The notes: generated by a model not told the origin, from the letters alone. Positions 44,162-53,621 are shown, counted from the stretch's first letter. The stretch is 64,000 bases of DNA from Rheinheimera oceanensis (GCF_018831085.1 NZ_JAGPNM010000003.1:186001-250000), one strand, 5' to 3'. A program made the numbers and translations.

Positions 44162-44584
44162 TTAATCTACGTAAAAGGTCTGGTCGAACTGTAGTAACTG
44201 CGATTCATTGCCACTGGCTACGGTAATAGCAAAGCTAAAACGCTGTTCGTTATAAAAGGGTAACTGCGCCAGATAATATACTGCATTACCTTCTGCCACT
44301 TCGGTAAATTCCAGTTTGCGCTGGCGGCCCTGTAAATCTTTGGCAGTGCCGCTTAGCGCCACTTTTTGCGCTTGCTGGCTGGTTTTATCCAGTACCGATA
44401 TATTAATAACCGCATTATATTTACTGCGTTGCAGCCGGTATTGCAGGGCTATTTCCGGTGTTAGCAACGGAGCAGGAAAGGCAATGTAGTGTACGTCCCA
44501 GTTACCCAGTTGTTTTTTTTGTTCGGCCACCGCGCTAAAGCTAATGGCAATGCCCAACAACAGGGCGATAATAATGCGCTTCAT
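44162..44584 (-). CDS. DUF4426 family periplasmic protein
   Basis: A 140-residue exported protein with signal peptide MKRIIIALLLGIAISFSAVA and mature start EQKKQLGNWDVHYIAF. The mature part is rich in beta-type sequence (KYNAVINISVLDK, EQRFSFAITV) and fits DUF4426, a family usually found in this same yggU-rdgB neighbourhood in Vibrio/Shewanella-type bacteria. No function is known to me. Confidence 0.85.
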   Translation of the reverse strand: MKRIIIALLLGIAISFSAVAEQKKQLGNWDVHYIAFPAPLLTPEIALQYRLQRSKYNAVINISVLDKTSQQAQKVALSGTAKDLQGRQRKLEFTEVAEGNAVYYLAQLPFYNEQRFSFAITVASGNESQLLQFDQTFYVD

Positions 44585-44625
44585 GGTTCACCTCGGTATT
44601 GGCACAGGGTATTAAGTATAGTGGT

Positions 44626-44922
44626 TTAAGCGGTTGTCAGCTGGTTTTTCACCAGCTCTGGTAGCTGATTAGGCGCCATTATCAGTATTGTTTTATGCCG
44701 CCCGGTCTCACCTTTTTCAATCACTACCTGCGATTTGGCTACGGCAAAGCTCTTAGCCAGAAACTTCTGCAAATGGGCATTGGCTTTGCCATCTACCGGC
44801 GGTGCTGTAATGGCAACTTTAATTTCGTCGCCATAAAGCTCTACCCAGGCGTCGCGGCTGGCTTTGGGCTGAATATACAGTTTTAACCGTATATCCGCCC
44901 CGCACCGTGTTACTGCAATCAA
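44626..44922 (-). CDS. yggU: YggU (DUF167) family protein
   Basis: A 98-residue small protein with the conserved core [20 protein letters not shown] and [14 protein letters not shown]. The fold is known in the family but its function is not. It overlaps yggT by 4 bases, so the two are translated together, and it sits in the conserved yggS-proC-yggT-yggU-rdgB-hemW cluster. Confidence 0.93.
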   Translation of the reverse strand: MIAVTRCGADIRLKLYIQPKASRDAWVELYGDEIKVAITAPPVDGKANAHLQKFLAKSFAVAKSQVVIEKGETGRHKTILIMAPNQLPELVKNQLTTA

Positions 44923-45458
44923 AAGCCCGGGAACCAGTTACTAAACAGGATGTTTAAAAATTGCAGGCCAATCAGCACAACCAGCACTGATAAATCCAGC
45001 CCGCCAAGTGGCGGTAAAATACTGCGCACAGGGCGTAATAATGGCTCGGTTAGCTGGTGCATAACATATTCAACCGGGCTGCGGCCCTGGCTAAACCAGC
45101 TAAGCAGAGCGCGGATCACTAAAATCCAGAACAGTAAGGTAAGCATTTCTTTTATCAGAAACACAACTGACAACACTAAACTGGGGGCCAAGGCTATCTG
45201 GCCAATCTGAATAAGCTGCAACACCAGCAATTTTACCAGCATAATGCTGTATGCCAGCAGCAGTGTTGCGGTATCCAGCCGGCCCAGGCTGGGAATAACC
45301 CGGCGTAGCGGTAATACCAGCGGGTTGGTGGCTTTTACCACAAACTGGCTGAACGGGTTGTAAAAGTCGGCACGTACCAGTTGTAACCACAGGCGTAATA
45401 TCATGACCATCAGGTACAGGCTAAACGCAGTATCAATCAGAAATAGCACAGCTTGCAT
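44919..45458 (-). CDS. yggT: YggT family integral membrane protein
   Basis: A 179-residue inner-membrane protein made of two related halves, each with a YggT repeat: [20 protein letters not shown] with [17 protein letters not shown], and [19 protein letters not shown] with [20 protein letters not shown]. Four or so helices. The family has been linked to osmotic/ion effects and to cell envelope organisation, without a settled role. Follows proC by 38 bases. Confidence 0.93.
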   Translation of the reverse strand: MQAVLFLIDTAFSLYLMVMILRLWLQLVRADFYNPFSQFVVKATNPLVLPLRRVIPSLGRLDTATLLLAYSIMLVKLLVLQLIQIGQIALAPSLVLSVVFLIKEMLTLLFWILVIRALLSWFSQGRSPVEYVMHQLTEPLLRPVRSILPPLGGLDLSVLVVLIGLQFLNILFSNWFPGF

Positions 45459-45496
45459 CAGGCTCTCCGCATCTTAAATTATAACAACGATGAAAA

Positions 45497-46324
45497 TTAC
45501 AAACTCTGCGCCATTTCCTGCGCCCGTTTTATGGCGGCATACATGGCATCTGAAACCATTTTTTCAAGGCCCTGGTTGGCAAAAGTGGTTACTGCTTCGT
45601 GCGTTGTGCCACCTTTTGATGTGACCTGTGCACGCAAATCAGCGAAGCTGAGATCGCTGTTCAGTGCCATGGTTGCCGCGCCCAGCGCGGTTTGCGCTAC
45701 CATTTGTTTGGCTTGTGCTGCGTCAAAACCCAATTGCTCTGCCACTTGCTGCATGGCCTGCATAAAGAAGAAGAAATATGCCGGTGAGCTGCCGGTAACG
45801 GCAATAACATGATCTATCTGTGCTTCATTGTCTAACCAGACATTCATGCCGGTGCCACTGAACATATGATCAACAAAGGCTTTTTCATAGTTAGAGCAGC
45901 CCTGTGGCAGCAAGCCGGTAACGCCCAATCCTACCAGTGACGGCGTATTCGGCATAGCGCGCACCAGACGGATATTACCCAGCCACTGCTGATAGCGCGC
46001 TACGGTAATACCGGCAGCCAGAGTAACAAACAGTTTTTCGGTTATCTCCGGTGCGGCATTGATGAGTGTTTCACACAATTCCTGCATCATCTGTGGTTTA
46101 ACGGCCAGCACAATAACATCGGCTTTGGTTACCGCTTCAATGTTATCCAGGGTGGTTTGAATGCCAAAATCGGCGGCCAGCGCCGTGAGTTTAGGCTGGC
46201 TGCGGTTGGCGGCAATAATGTTTTGGGCCGGATAACCTGCGCGCACCATGGCAGCGATAACGCAGCGGGCCATATTGCCAGCGCCGATAAAGGCGACAGT
46301 ATTGTCATTCATCTGTGTAGTCAT
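45497..46324 (-). CDS. proC: Pyrroline-5-carboxylate reductase
   Basis: Last step of proline synthesis, NAD(P)H-dependent. The 275-residue product has the Rossmann motif VAFIGAGNMARCVI, the VLAVKPQ segment, VRAMPNTPSLVGLGVTGL, the signature region VTGSSPAYFFFFMQAM, and the C-terminal helices LRAQVTSKGGTTHEAVTTF. The ATG at 46324 overlaps the yggS stop (ATGA), which supports this start over an internal ATG four codons later. Confidence 0.95.
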   Translation of the reverse strand: MTTQMNDNTVAFIGAGNMARCVIAAMVRAGYPAQNIIAANRSQPKLTALAADFGIQTTLDNIEAVTKADVIVLAVKPQMMQELCETLINAAPEITEKLFVTLAAGITVARYQQWLGNIRLVRAMPNTPSLVGLGVTGLLPQGCSNYEKAFVDHMFSGTGMNVWLDNEAQIDHVIAVTGSSPAYFFFFMQAMQQVAEQLGFDAAQAKQMVAQTALGAATMALNSDLSFADLRAQVTSKGGTTHEAVTTFANQGLEKMVSDAMYAAIKRAQEMAQSL

Positions 46325-47007
46325 TCCTTGTGATAATCTCTTGCGCCAAAAATTGCGGTGCCTAATCGTATCATAGTTGCGCCGTATCGCAGAGCCAAAG
46401 GCCAGTCATCCGACATACCGATAGATAATTCATCTGCCAGCGGGTAGTGTTGCTGTAATATTTTTGACAGTTGCGCCATGGCCGCAAAGGCCGGTTCGCT
46501 CATGCCCGGTGCCGGTATGGCCATTAACCCTTTTAACTGCAGCTGTGGCAGGGCGCTTACACCGGCTGCTAATGGCAGCATATCTGCCGCCGCAATACCG
46601 GCTTTGCTGGGTTCATTACTGATATTAATCTGTAGCAGCACTTTAAGTGGCCCGAGCGTTGCCGGGCGCTGCGCAGCTAAACGCTCAGCAATTTTAAGCC
46701 GGTCGATACTGTGTACCCAGTGCGCGGTTTCGGCTACCAGCCTGGTTTTATTTGACTGCAACGGGCCGATAAAATGCCAGGTAATGTCCGGATAATTGCT
46801 TAATTGTGCTACTTTTTCGGCTAATTCCTGCGGGTAGTTTTCTGCAAACTGGCGCTGTCCGGCCTGATAGGCGGCAACGATTGCAGATACCGGCTTGATT
46901 TTACTTACCGCCAGCAGTTGCGGCGTGAATTTTGTTGCTGGTAAAGCCTGCAATTTTTCCGTCAGGTTCTGATAGGCGCGGTTAAGTTGTTCTGCTATGT
47001 TATTCAT
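46321..47007 (-). CDS. yggS: YggS family pyridoxal phosphate homeostasis protein
   Basis: PLP-binding single-domain barrel protein that buffers PLP and affects amino acid balance. The PLP lysine is in LLAVSKIKPVSAI; other family parts are FAENYPQELAEK, WHFIGPLQSNKTR, LLQINISNEPSKAG and LSIGMSDDWPLALRYGATMIR (key part SIGMSDDWPLALRYGAT). I use the ATG at 47007 (MNNIAEQLNRAYQ), as in E. coli; a TTG at 47019 also opens the frame. Divergent from pilT, an arrangement common in gammaproteobacteria. Confidence 0.94.
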   Translation of the reverse strand: MNNIAEQLNRAYQNLTEKLQALPATKFTPQLLAVSKIKPVSAIVAAYQAGQRQFAENYPQELAEKVAQLSNYPDITWHFIGPLQSNKTRLVAETAHWVHSIDRLKIAERLAAQRPATLGPLKVLLQINISNEPSKAGIAAADMLPLAAGVSALPQLQLKGLMAIPAPGMSEPAFAAMAQLSKILQQHYPLADELSIGMSDDWPLALRYGATMIRLGTAIFGARDYHKE

Positions 47008-47037
47008 AAAGATTGGCAACGTAGAGTATAAATTGTC

Positions 47038-48090
47038 ATGGATATTACCGAATTATTAGCCTTTAGTGTGCAACATAAAGCGTCAGACTTACACCTTTCC
47101 GCCGGTGTGCCGCCGTTGATACGGGTTGACGGTGATGTGCGCAAGCTGAATATTCCGCCGCTGACTCATAAAGACGTGCATGCACTGGTGTACGAGATTA
47201 TGACTGACAAGCAGCGCAAAGAATACGAAGAACACCTCGAAGCCGATTTTTCTTTTGAGGTGCCCAACCTGGCCAGGTTCCGGGTTAACGCCTTTGTGCA
47301 AAACCGTGGCGCGGCGGCGGTATTTCGTACTATACCCAGTGAGGTGTTAACACTGGATGATTTAGGTGCGCCGGAGATCTTTAAAACCATTGCTGAAAAC
47401 CCGCGTGGGCTGGTGTTGGTTACCGGGCCGACAGGTTCAGGTAAAAGTACTACCCTGGCGGCGATGATTGACTACATTAACACCATGCGCCATGACCATA
47501 TACTGACAATAGAAGACCCGATTGAATTTGTGCACAACAACAAATCCAGCCTGATTAACCAGCGTGAAGTACACCGCGATACCCATAGTTTCAGCAATGC
47601 TTTGCGCTCAGCGCTGCGTGAAGACCCCGATGTAATACTGGTAGGTGAATTACGCGACCTGGAAACGATTCGTCTGGCGATGACAGCTGCTGAAACCGGC
47701 CATTTGGTGTTTGGTACTTTGCATACCACTTCAGCGCCCAAGACGATTGACCGTATTATTGACGTCTTTCCCGGCGAAGAAAAAGACATGGTGCGCTCGA
47801 TGTTGTCAGAGTCACTGCGCGCGGTTATTTCACAAACTCTGTTAAAAAAGGTGGGCGGTGGCCGTATAGCGGCGCACGAGATCATGGTTGGATTACCGGC
47901 TATTCGTAATCTTATCCGCGAAGATAAAATTGCCCAGATGTATTCGGTAATACAAACCGGCGCAGCCCATGGTATGCAAACCATGGATCAATGTCTGGTT
48001 AATCTGGTAAACCGGGGGTTGGTATCGCAAAAAGATGCTGCGGCCAAAGCGCAGGACAAAAACACCTTTGGTGCCATGGGCAGGATATAA
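47038..48090 (+). CDS. pilT: Type IV pilus retraction ATPase PilT
   Basis: Hexameric motor ATPase that retracts type IV pili. The 350-residue product shows the N-terminal MDITELLAFSVQHKASDLHL, Walker A GPTGSGKSTTLAAMIDY, Asp box ILTIEDPIEFVH, Walker B DVILVGELRDLETI, the His box GHLVFGTLHTTSA, and the AIRNLIRE retraction motif. It is followed after 6 bases by pilU. Pilus structural genes are not in the window. Confidence 0.96.
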   Translation: MDITELLAFSVQHKASDLHLSAGVPPLIRVDGDVRKLNIPPLTHKDVHALVYEIMTDKQRKEYEEHLEADFSFEVPNLARFRVNAFVQNRGAAAVFRTIPSEVLTLDDLGAPEIFKTIAENPRGLVLVTGPTGSGKSTTLAAMIDYINTMRHDHILTIEDPIEFVHNNKSSLINQREVHRDTHSFSNALRSALREDPDVILVGELRDLETIRLAMTAAETGHLVFGTLHTTSAPKTIDRIIDVFPGEEKDMVRSMLSESLRAVISQTLLKKVGGGRIAAHEIMVGLPAIRNLIREDKIAQMYSVIQTGAAHGMQTMDQCLVNLVNRGLVSQKDAAAKAQDKNTFGAMGRI

Positions 48091-48096
48091 ACACTT

Positions 48097-49221
48097 ATGC
48101 AGCTAATTGATTTTCTGGAAAAAATGGTAGCTGTTAAAGCATCGGATATGTTTGTTACCGCCGGTATGCCGGTAGCAGCAAAGATAAACGGTGAAATGAC
48201 GCCTATTGATGAAACACCATTGACGGATGCCGCGTCATTAAAGCTGGTGCTATCGGCTATGAATGACAAGCAGCAGCAGGAGTTTATGAGCAGCAAAGAG
48301 TGCAACTTTGCTATTGCCAACGAGGCGGGCCGGTTTCGGGTGTCAGCGTTCTGGCAACGCGACTGTGCTGGCATGGTAGTACGGCGTATTATTACTAAAA
48401 TTCCTAATGTGGACGATTTAGGCCTGCCGCCGATCATGAAAGAGGTGATCATGTCCAAACGCGGCCTGGTACTGTTTGTCGGCGGTACCGGTACCGGTAA
48501 ATCGACGTCGCTGGCGGCTTTGCTGGGGTACCGTAATCGCAATGCCAAGGGCCATATTCTGACGATAGAAGACCCGATTGAATTTGTGCACGAGCACCAT
48601 AAAAGTTTAATTACCCAGCGCGAAGTGGGTATTGATACGGAGTCATTTGAGGCGGCACTGAAAAGCTCGTTACGTCAGGCACCGGATGTGATTTTAATTG
48701 GTGAAATCCGCAGCCAGGACACAATGGAATATGCTCTGTCGTTTGCGGAAACCGGCCATTTATGTATTGCCACCCTGCACGCCAACAATGCCAACCAGGC
48801 AATTGACCGTATTATGCATCTGGTGCCCAAAGAGATGCACCAAAAGTTACTGTTTGATTTGTCATTAAATCTGCGCGGTATCGTTGCGCAGCAGCTTATA
48901 CCTACTGCCGATGGCCATGGCAGGCTGGCCGCCATTGAGGTATTGCTGAATTCGCCGTTAATTGCCGATTTAATTGCCCGTGGTGAAATGGGCGAAATTA
49001 AAGCGGTAATGACAAAATCACGCGAGTTGGGAATGCAAACCTTTGATCAGGCGCTGTACGATTTATATCAGCGTGGCCAAATTACTTATGCTGACGCTAT
49101 TCACCATGCCGATTCGCCAAACGACTTACGCCTGATGATTAAACTGCGCAGTGGCGACACTAAAGGCGCAGGGTTCCTGTCTGGTGTAACCATAGAGGGT
49201 TTTGAAAATAAAGATAATTAA
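48097..49221 (+). CDS. pilU: Type IV pilus retraction ATPase PilU
   Basis: Accessory retraction motor that works with PilT. The 374-residue product has Walker A GGTGTGKSTSLAALLGY, ILTIEDPIEFVHEHHKSL, Walker B DVILIGEIRSQDTM, and GHLCIATLHANNANQAIDRI. The C-terminal extension after the ATPase is longer than in PilT, as usual. It lies 6 bases after pilT and 26 bases before a CBS-domain gene on the same strand, so all three may form one transcript. Confidence 0.95.
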   Translation: MQLIDFLEKMVAVKASDMFVTAGMPVAAKINGEMTPIDETPLTDAASLKLVLSAMNDKQQQEFMSSKECNFAIANEAGRFRVSAFWQRDCAGMVVRRIITKIPNVDDLGLPPIMKEVIMSKRGLVLFVGGTGTGKSTSLAALLGYRNRNAKGHILTIEDPIEFVHEHHKSLITQREVGIDTESFEAALKSSLRQAPDVILIGEIRSQDTMEYALSFAETGHLCIATLHANNANQAIDRIMHLVPKEMHQKLLFDLSLNLRGIVAQQLIPTADGHGRLAAIEVLLNSPLIADLIARGEMGEIKAVMTKSRELGMQTFDQALYDLYQRGQITYADAIHHADSPNDLRLMIKLRSGDTKGAGFLSGVTIEGFENKDN

Positions 49222-49247
49222 CCAGCCGATGTCACATTGAGGTTGCT

Positions 49248-49670
49248 ATGGCTATTGCACAGATCATGACACACCGCAGCAAACTGGTTACCACTATGGC
49301 CGATGCCAGCCTGGCCTCGTTACGTGATGTCTTTTCCAGAGCGGGTTTTCAGCATGTGCCGGTGGTGGATCACACCAACCGCCTTGTTGGTATCGTGTCG
49401 GTAAAAGACTATTTTCGTGAGCTCAGCCCGGTAATGGATTCCGCCAGTGATCCGGCAATCGGCCTGTTTATCCGCTCGCGCAAAGTGCATCAGGTGATGG
49501 TAAGCCCGGTTATTACCGTTAGCGAAACCACAGGTGTAAAGCAGGCTGCCGCTTTACTGTTACAACACAATATCAGTTGTTTACCGGTAACTGACGAATA
49601 TAAGCATTTACTTGGCCTGGTATCGTGGAAGGATATTATGCGCGCCGCCCTACACAGGCCAGCCATTTAG
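49248..49670 (+). CDS. CBS-domain protein
   Basis: A 140-residue protein made of a tandem CBS pair (Bateman module): first domain about residues 5-60 (IMTHRSKLVTTMADASLASL, HVPVVDHTNRLVGIVSVKDY) and second about 80-137 (MVSPVITVSETTGVKQAAAL, CLPVTDEYKHLLGLVSWKDI). Such modules bind adenine nucleotides and usually regulate a partner. It has no other domain. Its position after pilU suggests a link with pili or surface behaviour, which is only inference. Confidence 0.88.
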   Translation: MAIAQIMTHRSKLVTTMADASLASLRDVFSRAGFQHVPVVDHTNRLVGIVSVKDYFRELSPVMDSASDPAIGLFIRSRKVHQVMVSPVITVSETTGVKQAAALLLQHNISCLPVTDEYKHLLGLVSWKDIMRAALHRPAI

Positions 49671-49673
49671 CTG

Positions 49674-50381
49674 TTAACCGGCGCGTTGATAGCGCTTGTG
49701 CAAAATAGCCACCCGTTCAACATAGGCCTGAGTTTCGGCAAAAGGCGGAATGCCGTTATAACGGCGCACATTACTGCTACCGGCATTGTAAGCTGCCAGT
49801 GCCAGCGGTAACTCACCGTTATGCTGTTTTAATAACTGGGCCAGATAACGGCTGCCGGCAGCAATATTGTGTTCCGGCACACTGGCATCGCTTATGCCAA
49901 GCTGCCTGGCGGTACCTGGCATCAGTTGCATTAAGCCTACCGCGCCTTTAGATGATATTGCTGACGGGCGAAAAGAGGATTCGGCATGAATAACCGCACG
50001 GATAAGGGCAGGATCAAGCTGATGTTCTGCTGCGGCTCTGGCAATAAACTGATCAAAGGGCCGGGTATACAGAGGTACGGTGTGCCAGTTAACTTTGGAA
50101 CCGGGATCGCAGGCAAAGCAGTCAAACCGCACCACCTGATAAGGCAGGTTTAGCGGCTGACGATCCGAAAACAGTGCTGTGCCATCGCTTTTTACCGATT
50201 TATATACTGCAATAGTAGGGTAGGCTTTTGTCTGTGCTTGCGGCAATGTTGTATTGTTGCTGTCTGGCGAAAGCTTAAGCTGCTTTTTTTCCGTTGTCTG
50301 CGGCTCAGCCGTCAGCATCAGGCTACAGCTTAAAACAAACACAGCAATGGCAGTACCGGCAGATGACAAAGCTACATCCAT
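49674..50381 (-). CDS. Lytic transglycosylase (SLT domain), periplasmic
   Basis: A 235-residue peptidoglycan lyase. A hydrophobic N-terminal segment (about residues 8-25) acts as signal or anchor. The SLT domain occupies about 115-230: catalytic Glu in AVIHAESSFRPSAIS, then GAVGLMQLMPGTARQLG and LALAAYNAGSSNVRRYNG. It is smaller than MltD and lacks LysM repeats. The SLT sequence style resembles transglycosylases that go with secretion or pilus machines, but no specific partner can be named. Ends 3 bases from the CBS gene, convergent. Confidence 0.9.
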   Translation of the reverse strand: MDVALSSAGTAIAVFVLSCSLMLTAEPQTTEKKQLKLSPDSNNTTLPQAQTKAYPTIAVYKSVKSDGTALFSDRQPLNLPYQVVRFDCFACDPGSKVNWHTVPLYTRPFDQFIARAAAEHQLDPALIRAVIHAESSFRPSAISSKGAVGLMQLMPGTARQLGISDASVPEHNIAAGSRYLAQLLKQHNGELPLALAAYNAGSSNVRRYNGIPPFAETQAYVERVAILHKRYQRAG

Positions 50382-50413
50382 GTATAAATTCAGCGGACTG
50401 AAAGTAAAGCACT

Positions 50414-50444
50414 AAGCCGGTAAAAGCTCAAGCCATACCGGCTT
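50414..50444 (-). terminator. Hairpin downstream of the DUF3422 gene
   Basis: AAGCCGGTA and TACCGGCTT (9-bp perfect stem, 13-base loop) lie just past the DUF3422 stop. The T-run is poor, so it may be a weak terminator or a processing hairpin. Confidence 0.45.
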
Positions 50445-50453
50445 ATAAAAGTT

Positions 50454-51737
50454 TCAACGACTTTTATCCCGGTGTAACTGGCGGTTAATCCAAAACAGTA
50501 CCGCAGCCACAATAACAACCACTACCGGCACACTGATACTTTGCCATTGTTTGGTATTTAGCTGTGGCAGCCAGTAACTCAGTGCATCAATGGCTTTGTC
50601 ACTAAGCTGCACGGCATAGTAACTGATGGCTACCAGCGATAAACCCTCAACCATTTGCTGCATATTCAGCTGCAGTTTGGCCCGTTTGTCCATAGACGCC
50701 AGCAGTTGCTGGTTTTGTTGCTCCAGTTTTAAATTAATCCGCGTACGCAACAGCTCAGTAGATCGGCCTAAACGGCCAGATAAGGCATGCTGGCGGTATG
50801 CTACCGATTCACTGGTACGAAATGCCGGTGTTAAGCGCCGCTCGGTAAAATCCTGCAATGACAACAAGCCTTCTATCGGGGTTTCGTTCAGGCTTCTGAT
50901 CCGGTCCAGCGTTAGCTGGTAATAGGCGGCAGTGGCTTGCAAACGCGAGCTGGTTTCGGCAATCAGATGTTCAGTTTGGGCTGCCATGGTGGTAATTTCG
51001 TTAAGTAAATGCTCATCGTCACTCAGGCGCAGCTCTATGCGTTGGGTAATATCCGACAAGCGTTGTTCCAGCATATTTAGCTTGCTAAGTGCCTGGCGCG
51101 ATTGTGGCCAGCCCAGCAGTGATAATTTGCGGTAATTACCAAGATCAAACAACTGTTGCACTAAACGCCCCAGCGCTGCGGGGCTTAAGCCCTGATCCAG
51201 CAATAACATGCGGCCGGCACCTTCGGCATGTTTTTGAAAGTCGGTCCAGATACGGGCTTTTTGCCCGGCCAGCATACTGCTGATGCAATTGTCCGGGTTA
51301 AATAACTGGTTGGTGTCGGCATGGCTTTTTAGCTGTGCCGGTGTGATAACGCTTAGCTGAACCACACGGAAAATCTGGCCCGGAATATTATCCAGCCAGT
51401 TCTTCGTGGGCAGAAAATCCAGTGGATCATCAAATAGCTGCTTTTCGCTGCCATTTTGAATAAAGATATAGCTGGAAAACTCGCCATGTTTTTCAAACCG
51501 CAGGCTGCCGCCAAACAATGGCAGGTTAATGTCATGGTCGGTTTCACTAAAATGGCTGCCTTGCGCTGTGGCCAGTTGTTGCATAAAGCTAAGTTCGCTG
51601 CTACGCGAGGCCGGCGATACCGTTAGCATAAACTGGCACAGCCGGCTTGGCGCCGTTAGCGCCGGAAAAGTACGCTGCTGCAATTCTTTATCCAGTACAT
51701 CACGCAGAGGATGGCTGCGGTTATGTAGTCCGGTCAT
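50454..51737 (-). CDS. DUF3422 family membrane-anchored protein
   Basis: A 427-residue protein from the ATG at 51737, chosen because AGGAG stands 8 bases upstream; the frame is open 15 codons further. It begins MTGLHNRSHPLRDVLDKELQ, a DUF3422 family trait. The middle (about 190-350) is a long helical, coiled-coil-like region. Two membrane helices lie at the end (VEGLSLVAISYYAVQL and SVPVVVVIVAAVLFWI), with a basic cytosolic tail. The function is unknown. Single-gene unit. Confidence 0.88.
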   Translation of the reverse strand: MTGLHNRSHPLRDVLDKELQQRTFPALTAPSRLCQFMLTVSPASRSSELSFMQQLATAQGSHFSETDHDINLPLFGGSLRFEKHGEFSSYIFIQNGSEKQLFDDPLDFLPTKNWLDNIPGQIFRVVQLSVITPAQLKSHADTNQLFNPDNCISSMLAGQKARIWTDFQKHAEGAGRMLLLDQGLSPAALGRLVQQLFDLGNYRKLSLLGWPQSRQALSKLNMLEQRLSDITQRIELRLSDDEHLLNEITTMAAQTEHLIAETSSRLQATAAYYQLTLDRIRSLNETPIEGLLSLQDFTERRLTPAFRTSESVAYRQHALSGRLGRSTELLRTRINLKLEQQNQQLLASMDKRAKLQLNMQQMVEGLSLVAISYYAVQLSDKAIDALSYWLPQLNTKQWQSISVPVVVVIVAAVLFWINRQLHRDKSR

Positions 51738-52037
51738 AATAATGCTCCTGAAGCTGAAGGCACAAAACATGAATGAGCACAAATACCGTTAGCTTAAGCA
51801 AAGCAGCTAATGTGCCAAATGCTTGCTTAATAGCAATATGTGCCTAAATGATTGCTGCAAAATGATATTTTCTTTACGTATTGGTGTAATTCCACAGCAG
51901 GTTATGCCGGATAACGCTGTGTTTGCCCTGAAATAACGCAACCGCGGCGTAATTCAGTGCGCACTCAGTTACATTTGGCGCTGGCGGCGGGTTACAATGC
52001 TGCTCTTACCTTTTGCGTTCTGTCGGGTTTTAAACTT

Positions 52038-52901
52038 ATGTCAATTGTGCTCAATCGTAACCTGGTTGTGGCGGTGGTCAGTGTTTTGCTGGCAATGCTG
52101 ACTATTCAGTCTGGTGCATCTATTGCCAAGCAACTGTTTCCGGTAATAGGCCCCGAGGGCACTACCGCGCTGCGGCTGGGGTTTTCTGCACTGGTGCTGT
52201 GGCTGGTATTCCGGCCGTGGCGCAGTTTGCCAACAAACCGGCGTGACTGGAATGCTATAGTGACTTATGGCCTGTGTCTGGGCGGTATGAATATCTTGTT
52301 TTATTTAGCTATTGCCCGTATTCCGCTGGGTATTGGCGTAGCACTGGAATTTACCGGGCCTTTGGCCGTTGCATTGTTTTTATCACGACGTAAACGCGAT
52401 TTAATCTGGGTAGCCTGCGCTATTGCCGGCATTTTATTACTGCTACCCGATATGCGTGGTGCCGACGCGCTGGACCCGATTGGCGTAGTACTGGCACTTG
52501 GCGCAGGTGCGTGCTGGGCCGGGTATATTTTATTTGGTAAGCGCACCAATGCGCAGGCTTCGGGCGGTATTACAGTGGCACTGGGTATGACAGTGGCGGC
52601 TGCTTTTTTGGTGCCGCTAGGTGCTGTGAGCCAGGGCATGGCGCTGCTTAGCTGGCAGGTGCTGCCATTGGGGCTGCTGGTGGGTATTTTATCCAGTGCT
52701 TTGCCTTATACACTGGAAATGGTGGCACTGCGTAATATGACATCGCAAAACTTTAGCGTTTTTATGAGCATGGAACCGGCAATAGCCGCGCTGGCTGGCT
52801 TTGTTATTCTGGCAGAATTGCTTACGCTATGGCAGTGGCTGGCGATAGGCCTGGTTATCGTGGCATCGCTTGGCAGTTCGATAAGTTCAAAGCCTGACTA
52901 A
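52038..52901 (+). CDS. EamA/RhtA-like inner-membrane exporter
   Basis: A 287-residue drug/metabolite transporter with about ten membrane helices in two EamA halves. Features include LTIQSGASIAKQLFPVIGPE, GTTALRLGFSALVLWLVFRP, and AGACWAGYILFGKRTNAQ in the second half. RhtA exports threonine and homoserine in E. coli; the likeness is good but the substrate here is not proven. I start it at ATG 52038 (MSIVLNRNLVVAVVSV); the frame is open 27 codons upstream, where the sequence is less protein-like. Confidence 0.87.
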   Translation: MSIVLNRNLVVAVVSVLLAMLTIQSGASIAKQLFPVIGPEGTTALRLGFSALVLWLVFRPWRSLPTNRRDWNAIVTYGLCLGGMNILFYLAIARIPLGIGVALEFTGPLAVALFLSRRKRDLIWVACAIAGILLLLPDMRGADALDPIGVVLALGAGACWAGYILFGKRTNAQASGGITVALGMTVAAAFLVPLGAVSQGMALLSWQVLPLGLLVGILSSALPYTLEMVALRNMTSQNFSVFMSMEPAIAALAGFVILAELLTLWQWLAIGLVIVASLGSSISSKPD

Positions 52902-52983
52902 ACGGCAAAAACTTGATCCAGCGCCAATTGAAGGTCTACCTTATGCGGTATAACTGAAAACCTGTTTTAATACGGAGACTGTT

Positions 52984-53415
52984 ATGACCATTACTACTGT
53001 GGCCCAATTAATGACGCCAGATCCCTTATGTGTAACCCGGGGGGCCAGTTTAAAAGATGCACATGATTTAATGCGTGGCAAAAATATCCGCCATATTCCG
53101 GTAATAGATGCCGATGGTATTTTGGTGGGAATGCTGACGCAAAAAATTATGATTGCCAAAGTAATGGGCTTAATGGCGCAGTTTGGCGCCACCGCGCTGG
53201 AGCGTAAAGAAAAACAACAGCTGGTAGCCGATATGATGGCTACCGATTTTGCTGCAGTAACGCCGGAGCAATCGTTAAAAGAAGTGGCGGGGTTTTTCGT
53301 TAAAAACCGTCATGGTTGTATGCCGGTGGTAGATGAAAACAATAAACTGAAGGGCATACTGACCTCTTCAGATTTTGTCAGGCTGGCGGCTGAATTACTT
53401 GAAAAAGCAACTTAG
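52984..53415 (+). CDS. CBS-domain protein
   Basis: A 143-residue tandem CBS module: first domain about residues 8-62 (LMTPDPLCVTRGASLKDAHD, IRHIPVIDADGILVGMLTQK) and second about 82-140 (MMATDFAAVTPEQSLKEVAG, GCMPVVDENNKLKGILTSSD). It likely senses adenine nucleotides and regulates a partner; which one cannot be told. It differs from the CBS gene at 49.2 kb and is not a recent copy. RBS GGAG before ATG 52984. A folded repeat follows. Confidence 0.88.
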   Translation: MTITTVAQLMTPDPLCVTRGASLKDAHDLMRGKNIRHIPVIDADGILVGMLTQKIMIAKVMGLMAQFGATALERKEKQQLVADMMATDFAAVTPEQSLKEVAGFFVKNRHGCMPVVDENNKLKGILTSSDFVRLAAELLEKAT

Positions 53416-53441
53416 ACGATTGAACTCACTTTGGTGAGAAT

Positions 53442-53599
53442 CGACTTGTTCTAAACAGACCGTTGACGGCATGGATGCGGACAAATTCGTCTGGAGCGAA
53501 TTTGAACAGCGAAGCTGGTCCGCAGGATAAACTTCATGGACGAAGTTTATAATCTAGCCTACAGGGATGTATTTACGGCGTGTCTGTGTGGACAAGTCG
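53442..53599 (-). repeat. Family I folded intergenic repeat, copy B (branched interior)
   Basis: On the minus strand: arm CGACTTGTCCACACAGAC (53582-53599), core ACGCCGTAAATACATCCCTG, then TAGGCT, an insert, then GCATCCATGCCGTCAACG and the return arm GTCTGTTTAGAACAAGTCG (53442-53460). The insert holds ATAAACTTC-ATGGAC-GAAGTTTAT (53527-53550) and a stem GCGGAC/GTCCGC (53477-53482/53518-53523) that encloses CAAATTCG/CGAATTTG and CAGC-GAA-GCTG, so it can branch. Confidence 0.85.
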
Positions 53600-53621
53600 G
53601 TTCGATCCGGAGCTGTGAATG

